A stretch of DNA of 64,000 nt from Apostichopus japonicus (Eukaryota; Echinodermata; Holothuroidea; Aspidochirotida; Stichopodidae): contig NC_092566.1 in assembly GCF_037975245.1 (NCBI RefSeq), positions 7,296,001 to 7,360,000 on the forward strand, written 5' to 3'. The translations under genes and the position numbers were made by a program. Shown piece after piece: positions 55,201-64,000 of this stretch. Each line of letters opens with the position of its first letter. The stretch's first letter is position 1. The notes beneath the pieces were generated by a model, which was not told the origin of the DNA, did no database searches, and saw nothing but the letters and a program-made list of their open reading frames with translations.

Positions 55201-56818
55201 TTCTAAGTGCCAGCATTTTACATGTAGGCATCACCAGGATTCCAAAAAAAAAAAATCAAAAGGGGGAGGGGGACACCCCCTCCCCTTATACCCCTCCCCC
55301 AGGACAGCGATTCGTGACATGGACCAGCATTTGCTTTCTCAAGAGTTGGGAGCTATGTGTTTGTAATGTAATGTGTATCATGTATTATGCGTATAATGAG
55401 GTAATTGGCAAGTACTAATGCGCAAGGTGACATTACTGAGTGGAGCAATTTTTACTTTCGAAAGGATTCGTAACCCTTCTCTTTCGTTATGCCGAAATGA
55501 ATGATCGCATTGTTCGTCTCATGTAAGCAAATTAACACAAAATAGAACGTCCGTGATATATATATGTAATTTTTGTTTTAATTCATTGCATCAACAGACG
55601 AGAATGGCTGGATGTGGGGAGGATGTAGTGATAACATTAAATTCGGCGAGAAGATATCCAAGCAGTTTATGGACACCGTAGAGGTCGACAGTGACGCAAA
55701 TTCATTAATGAATTTACATAACAACGAAGCAGGCAGAAAGGTCAGTAGCAATGTGTATAATGTAAACTATGAAACGCCAATAAACCCGCCAGATACATTG
55801 ATATTCTGAATAGATATGTCCATGTCCGTTGTTGGCAATGTGAATTCTTATCTGGATTTATTTCTTCTATGGAAGCTTAAAGCAGCTTAATGTCAGCATT
55901 TCTACAGAAACTTCAAAGTTTTCGATTAAATTATAAATACTTGGAGTTTGAATGAAATTATTTTCTAACTATTCTGTAACTTACACGAGATCAATATGCA
56001 CTAAATAATCTGCTTGACAGATTCAAGATCGATGGATTCTTTGTAACGCGCGATATATTTTCAGAACAATTATAATTGTAACGGTTCATCTGAATTGCTA
56101 CAAATTATGCTACCAGGATACCGTGACTCACCGTGAACACTTTCAAGATACCCTGTACGATATGCGTGCAATTTAGCAGTCCAACAAGATATATATTTAT
56201 ATTTATAAAGAACAAATATAAGATAAGAAAAGCTGAATCCATTAGTTGTCAATACTAACATTTAACTTCTCACTTACTTTGCTCCTTAAACAGGCTGTTC
56301 GTAGCACCCTCGAGAAACGCTGCAAGTGTCACGGTGTTTCCGGGAGTTGTACTCTACAGACATGTTGGACCCAATTGTCAGACTTCTCAACCATCGGTCG
56401 ATTTCTACGTAAGAAGTACCTCACCGCGAGCCAAGTGGACCTCTCACGTGGTCATCTTACACAGAGCAATGACTTTATGGAAGTCGAGGGTGATACCTTG
56501 GCGCCAAGCAAACGCGATTTGGTCTTTCTCGACGAATCACCGGACTATTGCAAAACCAACGACACTATTGGGTATTCTGGAATGGTCGGTAGAGAATGCA
56601 TTAAAAAGAGCGCAATCGACCCGACGGTAAAGGATGAAGATGCTATATCTTGGCTGAAGACTAGTTGTAGCCGGCTCTGCAGGAGTTGCGGTTTGAAAGT
56701 GAAGAAAGAAAGAGTCGTGGAATCGTCCAACTGTAACTGCAAATTCATGTGGTGTTGTTCAGTTAAATGTGATCAGTGTACGAAAAGGGTGACCAAATAT
56801 ACTTGTCAACCAGAATAG
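52163..56818 (+). CDS. wnt8: Wnt8 secreted signalling ligand (six coding exons, complete)
   Basis: Secreted palmitoleoylated glycoprotein that binds Frizzled and LRP5/6 to stabilise beta-catenin. In sea urchins Wnt8 helps specify endomesoderm (established). Exons: 52163-52230, 53003-53039, 53722-53851, 54551-54676, 55598-55740, 56294-56818; total 1029 nt, 342 residues, normal for Wnt8. Residues 1-23 form a signal peptide ([13 protein letters not shown]). Then NFYWDRWNC (58-66), [20 protein letters not shown] (84-103, including an N-C-S glycosylation site), [14 protein letters not shown] (from 125), [21 protein letters not shown] with lipid-acceptor Ser184, [14 protein letters not shown] and the cysteine-rich C-terminus [16 protein letters not shown]. 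The block NLHNNEAGR...CKCHG plus DESPDYC is closest to Wnt8 among Wnts. All splice phases agree. Confidence 0.95.
53003..53039 (+). CDS. wnt8: Wnt8 exon 2 (37 nt)
   Basis: Acceptor aacag, donor gtaaat; [12 protein letters not shown]. It is short but required by phase: exon 1 ends in phase 2, exon 3 starts in phase 0. Confidence 0.8.
53722..53851 (+). CDS. wnt8: Wnt8 exon 3
   Basis: Acceptor tacag, donor gtaaga; [13 protein letters not shown], the Wnt N-terminal signature. Ends in phase 1. Confidence 0.95.
54001..54075. repeat. G-rich minisatellite
   Basis: GGGGAGGGG-type runs with GGAGATAGAGG units, like 61506-61600. Potential G-quadruplex on +. Confidence 0.75.
54551..54676 (+). CDS. wnt8: Wnt8 exon 4
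   Basis: Acceptor cacag, donor gtaggt; [19 protein letters not shown] and CGCDDSKTG. Phase 1 at both ends. Confidence 0.95.
54843..55357. mobile_element. hAT-like element in Wnt8 intron 4
   Basis: Inverted ends CAGAGCTCCCAACT and AGTTGGGAGCT(ATG). TGTTTG is shared at the two flanks. The left half has repeated ACCCGC blocks. Two large frames inside (from 54942 and 55058) are artefacts. Confidence 0.6.
55598..55740 (+). CDS. wnt8: Wnt8 exon 5
   Basis: Acceptor aacag, donor gtcagt; [17 protein letters not shown] and [12 protein letters not shown]. Phase 1 in, 0 out. Confidence 0.95.
56294..56818 (+). CDS. wnt8: Wnt8 exon 6, C-terminal
   Basis: Acceptor aacag. Starts [17 protein letters not shown] at 56816-56818. 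The frame upstream of the acceptor is open but lacks Wnt character. Confidence 0.95.
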   Translation, partial: AVRSTLEKRCKCHGVSGSCTLQTCWTQLSDFSTIGRFLRKKYLTASQVDLSRGHLTQSNDFMEVEGDTLAPSKRDLVFLDESPDYCKTNDTIGYSGMVGRECIKKSAIDPTVKDEDAISWLKTSCSRLCRSCGLKVKKERVVESSNCNCKFMWCCSVKCDQCTKRVTKYTCQPE

Positions 56819-57194
56819 AAGAACATTGGTTATTGATGGTTATATTCAGTAGATGCCCATGAAGAATGATCATGGGCGTTGGTCGGACTCTCTGAAGTAT
56901 TGTCAGTGTTCAGTTTATTCTGCTTACACAAAAGCTACCAGACATTTACTTCTTGAGTGCTTTTCTCTTGCCTGTATTATACCTATTATGACACTAATTA
57001 TGTACTTGGTATTGCTAAACTCGATATAAAAATCAAAAGAAAGGAGAAACAAAATGTGCACAGTACTTATATTCTTGAGGTTACTGATACGAACCTTGCT
57101 CTAGCCAAATGTTATCTCGCATTGTCAAAATTGTTTACAATTTTCTGTGCCAAGTTTATCGGTTAATCCTTTTCCAAAAAATAATATTAATTAT

Positions 57195-57200
57195 AATAAA
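57195..57200 (+). terminator. wnt8: Candidate Wnt8 polyadenylation signal
   Basis: AATAAA (as AATAAATAAA) about 380 bp past the stop codon; gives a 3' UTR of about 400 bp. Confidence 0.45.
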
Positions 57201-57219
57201 TAAATCTTGAATATATAAA

Positions 57220-58240
57220 GGAAGAAAATTGTTAGACACTGGCAAACAATTTTTACAATTAGGAAATTTTCTATTAGCAAATTGTTATTGACATTTTATC
57301 ATATAATTCTGCTACAGTGGATGGTTACTTGTGTCAGTCAATTCCATCAAAAGTTATGGGGTTTTGTTATTGGGTTTCTGACAATTGTGCCACCACAAAT
57401 TGATGTTTTTTTATTATATCATATTGATAGTTTTATATTATTATTATTATATTCCCTCTTAAAGCTAGATCTATACACTGTAGAAGTGTGCATTAAAATG
57501 AATAATTTGGAATGTTGCCAGATAGAAAATTGATGTTATATAGCTGCAAAATGCATATTCATAATCAATATGCATATTCATAATCAATATGCATATTCCG
57601 AAATGTAATATCACAAAATATACAGCAAAAAAGTATCTTTCCGTATATTTCTAATGGTTAATGAAATCTTGTTTAGCCTATCTATATGGGAAAACTGTGG
57701 GTGTTACTCTGCTACGATACAGAAATGTCGACTACGTTGTATAATTCTTATGTGAACACATACAAAGGAGTGTAGGCTACTGTTAGGGCATTAGTCTTAA
57801 ACAGCTACTCGATTCCTAACAGTGCATGTGCCGTGTGTATATATATCGAAGATAGGCGATTACTATTTACTTACCTGCAGACAAATGTTTCTCTCTGTGA
57901 AGTGACAGAACCAATATCGGCTAGAAATTGGCAGTGTTTAATAGCTAAAACTTCATAAAGATAATTATTATTATTCAAATTATTTTATTAAAATGGACAG
58001 ATTATAACGTTATGACTTACAGCTCATGTCCCTTGTACATTATTCTTATCTATTATTATGATTTACGATGACTTTGGTTTTATTTTCTTGTAATTCAAAC
58101 TGTAAATATGAGAGTATTATTATGGCCATTTGTTCTTTTTTAATTAAATCAAGTTCCTCTTACATCCTAGTTTCTCATTTTGCCTTTATTCAACATATAT
58201 TTTCCTGAACACTTGAAATGATCAGGAGGCATGCATGTTT
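57220..58240. other. Intergenic, nothing recognised
   Basis: AT-rich, with a short perfect dimer near 57.55 kb (ATGCATATTCATAATCAAT). Confidence 0.4.
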
Positions 58241-58250
58241 GGCTATGGGG

Positions 58251-58680
58251 AGAATTGATTCCCTTGTAACACTAGTGGATTACCATGAAGGGTGCAGTCC
58301 CATTTTATTTGGGGGGGGGGTTGTTATTTGTTCTGGGGGGGGTGTTTACGGGGAAAGTTGATTACCTTGTAACCCTATTGGATTACCCTGAAGGGTGGAG
58401 TCCCATTTTTTTTTGTGGGGGGGGGGGTGTTATGATGATGTTGATGCACATGGAAAACTAGCAGATATCTCTGAAAGGTGGTCTAGTTTTATTGGGGTGG
58501 TGAGGGTGGGCGCTTCAGGGAAATTTGATTCCCTTGTTACACTAGTGGATTATTCTGAAGGATGGAGGACTATTGTTAAGGTGGAGGGGGGGAGTGCTTA
58601 TGGGGAAAGTTGATTCCCTTGTAACACTAGCAGATTTCTCTGAAGGGTGGAGGACTATTGTTAAGGTGGAGGGTGGAGGG
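58251..58680. repeat. Tandem repeat, period about 100 bp
   Basis: Four to five degenerate units sharing TTGATTCCCTTGTAACACTA and CTGAAGGGTGGAG, separated by poly-G tracts. Confidence 0.8.
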
Positions 58681-58699
58681 GGGCAGGGTTGTGCTTTAA

Positions 58700-60671
58700 A
58701 TTGCCTCCCTGGCTCTTTCAATAATTTTCTAGGTTTTTTTGGGGTGGTTTACCAATTTCACAGACTACATATAATTGGTTGGGAAATTATGATTCCACTT
58801 GCATGAAATTCCCACCCTTATATTTCCCCCCAGCCCAGTACCCAACCCACATCCTATCACACAGACATTTCTATTTTCTCTTGGAAACTTAATCTAATAT
58901 ACAAGCACATATTATAAAGTTAATGGAAGAATTAAAAAAAATAACAAGGAGAAATTTGTCTTAAGTCATCCATGTATTTCTAAAGCAAAACTTTCCACAC
59001 CAGTTTTGAAATTAACAAATCCACACCAAGAAGCTATGTCTGTACTGTGTTGCAGTTTTTTTTTCCGTTATTATTTTAGTTAATAAGCGAAAAGGATTAA
59101 AATCAAAGAAAACTTGTGCAAAAAAACAAATCTTTTCAAGGATCTATATATCAACTACTACACTGAAGACGAAAAGGAAGAAAATGCTTATAAATTTTTC
59201 ACGATTTTGTTTTTCATAATTATTACATGCAAGATTGTGTTAAAAATGTCATGAAGTATGCAAGTGGTTTTTTTTTTTTTTGGTATTTTTTTTTTGGATA
59301 ATAATTATACATTATGTGTTTCATTTGATGAAAGAATTACTTTTGAAATATGGCTAAGAGATAAAGAATTTCAATTGATTTTTTGTTGTTGCCCTCTTCA
59401 AAATTACAATGGATACATCTTTCATGCTAATTAAACAATTTAACAATGAATACCGACTCAAAACACAGATGTGTTACCAAACCTGGTAGCACTTAACCTG
59501 CTTCCCTAAAGACATGCTTTGAATATTGTACAATCCGAATAACGTTATCATTATTACTTTATTTTTTTTAAACTTTTTTTAATTTTTATTCATAAATAAA
59601 CAAATCACAGCAGTAGTACAAGTACGTGGGCTACATCGACTTAGAAGTAGTAGTACGCACTAACGATACACACTATTATTATTAGTAAAGCTTGCCAAAA
59701 ATTGCCCCATATACGATTCAATTATGATAAATCACCACTAATTTGCACAATACAAATAAAGACGAGTGGAATGAAATCTCGCACAAAAATCCTTTTTCTT
59801 TTTTACTGTCGCAGAAGAAAAAAAAAAAACATAAATGCACTCTTTGAAATTTCACACTCCATTATACAATTATACATAAGTTTTCCTAACCTCCCATTTT
59901 TGTTTCCTTCTCTCATTGTCACTTTTCTCTTGAATTTTTACCTTCTTTTAATAACTGTTTTCTCTTTTAGGCAACAAAATAAACAATTCCTTTTCCTAAT
60001 TGCAAAAACAAAGTTTCATGAATACATGTCCAGGAATAAGTCAAACAAATCAAAGTTTTCTCTCTCAATTTCTCAAGAAAATCAACATACCAAAATCAGA
60101 AAAGAAAAAAGAAAAAAAAAACCCACTCCAACCAAACAAGTCTCATTTAAAGAGATAAAGATTTTTAGATAAGGTTTTCAGCCTTGACTACACAAACTAT
60201 GAAATTACCATGATAAAAACTAAACCAGATACAGATTAAACAGGAATAACGAGAGAGAGAGGAAGGGGGGTTGGGGCGAGGGGAAATAAAAAAGAAAGGA
60301 AAGTTAATAGCTCTTCTATAATGTACAAACTAGCTTGCAGTAAATTCCCAATTTCTCCTCCTTTACAAGATACTTAGACGACATATCCTGCTCTCAAATT
60401 TTTTCATCACTTCAAATTGATTAATTTTTAACGAATCACTTTAAGCTTTCATAAACATTCTATCAGGATTAACCGATGTACATTTTAACTTGGTTAGATT
60501 CCTTCCAGTGAAAATATGGTGTAGGAAAGAGACGAAAAAACAAAGTACCGAATAGCACGAACGATGAAGCCCGATGAGCTTCCAGTCCGACTGCTTAAAA
60601 AACGACTAAATTTTTGACGAGACACAAAATAACATCCCTCCTCCTCCTCACTTGTACGAATCGCGAAGAGA
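58700..60671. other. Intergenic and probable 3' UTR of the minus-strand gene
   Basis: AT-rich, few landmarks; the DNA next to 60671 should be the 3' UTR on the minus strand. The 156-codon + frame from 59702 is Lys/Phe/Ser-rich low complexity and unsupported. Confidence 0.4.
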
Positions 60672-60903
60672 TTATATGTCCGATTCGTCGACTACCTCTC
60701 GTTCGTCCAAGATGACCTGTGCCCCGTCGACGGTGCCGTCTTCCAGGAATTGGTCCACCAATTGTTGTAAATCGTCCCTCAGGTCGGCCGCGTCCGTCAC
60801 GATTCCGTCCTGTTCTATTTCAGTGTCCACGTTCTCCGAGGTCTCTACCTCCTCTCCGTCCCGGACCACCGTGTTCTTGGTCACTTTCTTGTGGACCACA
60901 ATG
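60672..60903 (-). CDS. Ankyrin-like terminal exon
   Basis: Acceptor tttccag on the minus strand; IVVHKKVTKNTVVRDGEEVE, then a leucine-bearing helical stretch (LRDDLQQLVDQFLEDG), TAA at 60672-60674. Confidence 0.8.
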
Positions 60904-63877
60904 CTGGAAATTTAATATTTTATACGAGCAACGTGAGATTTCTTGTTAAAAATATATTGGGGGAAGAGGGGGGAGGGGGAGGAAGATTTGTGAGGAAAAC
61001 CATTTAAACGACTGACTAGTTTTAGCCTTTGTCATTTAGCCTTTGAAGAAGATCCTGCTAGGATCGAAACATCAGGCCAACTTACTTTTACACATTCTCT
61101 TACACAGGCTCTCTAGTGGATAAGCAGTTTGCTAACAGTTTTATTTATTTTAGTTTTAAGCAAGGTATTGTATATCACTTAAATTCTGTGGTGAAGGGTA
61201 CTCTATATATTTTAAATCTGTTAAACAAATGTTGTGCCAGGATAGTCTCGCGAGTTACCGTGAACCCACATCAGGATATTAATATTCATACTCCTAATAT
61301 TACATGGTAGCTAGGGAACTGTGTTCTAACAATATTCCCCAAGCAATAATGCAGTGACTAGATAATACTGACACGGCACGAGTCAGAAGAAAAAAAGACT
61401 AGAATGACCCAACTTGACCTCACAACGGAGTGACTCCTTACAACGCTGCGTTGTGATACGAGCATGGGTGTTACAAGATGATCAATATCTACCCCAAGTG
61501 TTGATGGATGGGGCAGGGAGGGGTTGGAGATTGAGGGAGGGGAGGGGTTGGAGATAGAGGGAGGGGAGGGGGTGGAGATAGAGGGAGGGTGAGGGTGGGA
61601 ATGCACCATCATCCAAGATCATTCACATTGTGTCTTATGATGATGATAGGTTAGACCTAACTCTACTACTGTTACATTTTAGAGGGTGGTTCACTGTGTT
61701 ACTTACTTGTGAGAACCACCAGGGGGTAGGTCAGCTGGGTCCATATCGATGGGTACCATCTGTACGGTGCTGCGTTTGATACGCTTACGGATCACCTTCC
61801 TGATGGTGCCGTCGGGCAGCTCCTCCTCAAACTCCTCCACTTCAACCTCCTCTGTGACATCATCATCACCTGCGAGAGAAGAGAGATGAATTTTCATTAT
61901 CTTTGTCATATTATCCTTGTCATTTCTCTCATGTCACTGCCTTTCATCCCCCAACTTACAGAATTATGTAACAAAGCTTGAATGAATATTCATTACCTTT
62001 GTCATACTATTATTGTCACATCTGTCACAGCCTTTGCCCCCTCCCCCACCCACCCGTGACTATCACGTTAGACACTTGGAATGATATATTTCTTTGTCTT
62101 TGTGTGTTGTTACTTTTTAAAATTTGCCTATTAGGAATAACAGCTAAGAAGATTTTAATACGAGATATAACAATGATTATTATATTTTCAAGTTTGTCTA
62201 AGTCTCACTTAACCAATATCCAATGATTCCAACATCTTATGTCGTTGCTATCCATCCAGTGTAGATTCCTAGGGTCAAAGGTTACTCACCAAAGGGCATA
62301 TCTCCAGGTACTGTGCTAAAACCATCTGGAGGTGGGGCTGAATGTTGCTGGGGTGGAGCTGACTGTTGTTGTTCTGTTAGGACCAAAAAAATATGTAAAT
62401 ATATATAGGAAACCCCCTCTCATTCCACAGACAGAATAGTGAATTAACAGAGGTCAAAGGTCAATCGATTTTTTATATGAGGATACAAACTAAAGGAGCT
62501 CGACACAGTTACAATGTAAGTAAGTAATAGATATTTATGTTTATTCTTATTTTTCAACGATTCTTAACGTTTATCTCTCATGAAACAACCAAATACACGT
62601 CATTCATGAGAATCTAACAGTCCAGAGTTGAGGACGTCTACTTTTCATGGAACCATTGTCTGTCAATGATTACTTTGAAAGGCTGCCATGAAAAAAAATA
62701 TTACAGCTACAATTGTGAGGATTAACGACATTTTGTTTAGGTGCATTATTCTTACTACATGAATATATATTCTCTTCCATAATACATGCTAGTGTTTTAC
62801 CTGAAAGAAATATTCTGATGCTCAGATGTTGTTTACAATAAAAAAAAACTGGATTATTAAGTACCATTGGTTTGGTAAAATTATCTAGACTAGTCTTTAT
62901 ACTGTTATCATCATTTTTTTCCCTCTTATGTCAAATAATACTTAAGCAGCTTTGTGTATTAGAAAATAACCACACATTGGTAACCAAATAATAAACAGCT
63001 GCAGCCAAAGAACTTCCCACGACTCTTTCATTCTTTAGTTTTGACATCTCTGTAATTTTGCTCTTCTAAAGCAGTTTTTACATATTACAAAATGACCACA
63101 CATTGGTAACCAGTTAACAATAAACGGCTGCAGCCAATGAACTTTTCACGAACTTTTCACGAACACGACCCTTTCATTTTTTAGTTTTGACATCTCTGTA
63201 ATTCTGCTGCTCCCTAAGTAAGAGACACTCACGTGGTTCTACTTGGGCAACAGGAGGTTCATCCCAGAAGTTCTGCAGCTGCTTCTGGTCATCTTCCGTC
63301 AGTTCAAACTTGCGCTGGCTGGATGCTGGGGGAAGCCCCTTCGGTGCCATGTTCTCCTGGACCTTGGGGCCGTCATCTTCCTCTTCCGGCTGCCGCCTCT
63401 GCTCGTCGCCATCCCGGGTGTCCTCTTGCCACAGCTCTTGAAGCTCCTTCTCTCGATCCGGCGTCATCTTGAATCCGGTGGACGCATGTTCACCCGGATT
63501 GAAGTTGATGAGTAGACTCCCGCTGCCGGCATCAGGTGCTGGTGGAGCAGACTGATCCTGTAGGCTGCTCTCTGGTCTCGGAGCCGACTCCACAAACGTC
63601 GTGGTCGTCCTCGTCTGGCTTGGGGGTGCAGACTCTTCCCGTGGACCAGGGGGTGCAGATTCCACCTTTTCGGCTGGATCAGACGAGATGGGTTTCTCTC
63701 CTGGTTCAGGCCAGTCCATGGCCCAGAGATGCTGCAGCTCCTCTTCATCTTGGGGTGATAATTTTACCTTGGTTGCTTCCTGCTGAGGTGGTGGAGCATG
63801 TTCCGCTAACCTCTGGTCGTCCTCCTCAACACCAGGGCCTGTCGGCTCATCTTCACCTGGTTCATCTGCAGCAGGTT
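60672..63877 (-). CDS. Ankyrin-like C-terminal tail (last four exons, 5' part outside window)
   Basis: Four phase-consistent exons on the minus strand: 63877-63233, 62373-62290, 61869-61707 and 60903-60672 (stop TAA). About 374 residues, start outside the window. Acidic, Pro/Ser/Gln-rich, probably disordered, with several SAPP motifs, then EEELPDGTIRKVIRKRIKR and VVHKKVTKNTVVRDGEEVE, and an acidic end. The 'LPDGT-basic' and 'RDGEEV' pattern resembles the C-terminal regulatory tail of ankyrins, which link membrane proteins to spectrin. No ankyrin repeats, ZU5 or death domain are in the window, so the family call is inference. The gene is convergent with wnt8. Confidence 0.55.
61030..61105 (+). 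mobile_element. Dispersed repeat with GATCC hairpin, second copy
   Basis: Pairs with 36625-36705. Here the stem GATCCT-GCT-AGGATC is perfect, followed by GAAACATCAGGCC. Confidence 0.6.
61506..61600. repeat. G-rich minisatellite
   Basis: GGAGATAGAGGGAGGGGAGG units, four or more GGG runs; matches 54001-54075. The minus-strand Pro/Ser frame over it is an artefact. Confidence 0.8.
61707..61869 (-). CDS. Ankyrin-like exon, basic patch
   Basis: Donor gtaagt, acceptor cgcag. Acidic VTEEVEVEEFEEELPDG followed by basic RKVIRKRIKR; ends SHN with exon 60903. Confidence 0.8.
62290..62373 (-). CDS. Ankyrin-like 84-nt exon with SAPP motifs
   Basis: Acceptor aacag, donor gtgagt; QQQSAPPQQHSAPPP. Phase 1 at both ends, so it can be skipped in frame. 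Confidence 0.7.
62380..63232. other. Ankyrin-like intron with a local near-duplicate
   Basis: CACACATTGGTAACCA with AATAAACAGCTGCAGCCAA (near 62971) recurs near 63100, about 130 bp apart, giving a two-copy tandem repeat next to the exon. Confidence 0.6.
63233..63877 (-). CDS. Ankyrin-like large exon with three Leu/Phe-Trp motifs
   Basis: Acceptor ttacag, donor gtgagt, 645 nt, phase 1 at both ends. It contains VKLSPQDEEELQHLW, FKMTPDREKELQELW and FELTEDDQKQLQNFW, in a Pro/Glu/Ser-rich context. It is the longest clear coding stretch on this strand. Confidence 0.8.
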
Positions 63878-64000
63878 CTGTAAAATTATCAGAGGAAAAA
63901 AAATTATGTCTCAATTCAAAGAGGTGATCGTGAAAAAAGTGGTGTCAGAAATTCTGCTATCAACTGAACAAAAGGAGAAATACATATCTTTCAAAATGAT

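Noticed and set aside
54942-55418. 158-codon and overlapping 102-codon frames in Wnt8 intron 4
   Set aside because: Lie inside an hAT-like element and have low-complexity, non-conserved composition.
59702-60172. 156-codon plus frame
   Set aside because: Lys/Phe/Ser-rich low complexity in AT-rich DNA; no family features; antisense to a likely 3' UTR.
63233-63883. Plus-strand frames over the ankyrin-like exon
   Set aside because: Shadow frames of the minus-strand exon, which has matching splice sites and internal motif repeats.

Overview
This window is animal nuclear DNA. It has short coding exons with consistent GT-AG boundaries and phases, long AT-rich introns, many microsatellites and minisatellites, and remnants of several transposon families. 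The gene content (a giant cadherin-23-like cadherin, a Wnt8 ligand and an ankyrin-like tail) together with abundant hAT-like miniature elements and tRNA-derived SINEs suggests an invertebrate deuterostome, most likely an echinoderm. The species cannot be fixed from the sequence alone.

Region 1 (1 to about 46 kb, + strand) is the 3' part of one very large cadherin gene. I could chain 37 exons (1114-44166) without a phase conflict, giving about 1818 residues: 14 extracellular cadherin (EC) repeats, a membrane-adjacent domain, one transmembrane helix and a roughly 125-residue acidic tail ending in a class I PDZ ligand (VTEV). The start lies upstream of the window. Its introns hold almost all the repeats: a TTAA-flanked MITE family, hAT-like elements, SINEs, and minisatellites with 21, 41 and about 99 bp units.

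Region 2 (about 46-52 kb) is intergenic. It holds G/C homopolymers, a decayed LINE (49.1-50.05 kb), a complete hAT-like miniature element with an 8-bp target duplication (50176-50634), and a motif cluster at 47.8-48.3 kb. That cluster has two copies of ACGTCATCAAAG (CRE plus TCF-like), a perfect TGACGTCA and several GAAAGTG (Blimp1-like) motifs, and is a candidate upstream control element for the next gene.

Region 3 (52163-56818, + strand) is a complete six-exon Wnt8 gene of 342 codons, with signal peptide, [14 protein letters not shown] with the lipidated serine, and the cysteine-rich C-terminal domain.

Region 4 (56.8-60.6 kb) is intergenic, mainly simple and tandem repeats. Region 5 (60672-63877, - strand, convergent with Wnt8) holds the last four exons of a gene whose acidic, proline-rich, basic-patch tail looks like an ankyrin C-terminal regulatory region. 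It carries three copies of a helix-like motif ending in Leu-Trp or Phe-Trp. The genes do not form an operon. All exon calls are manual splice reconstructions with no transcript evidence.
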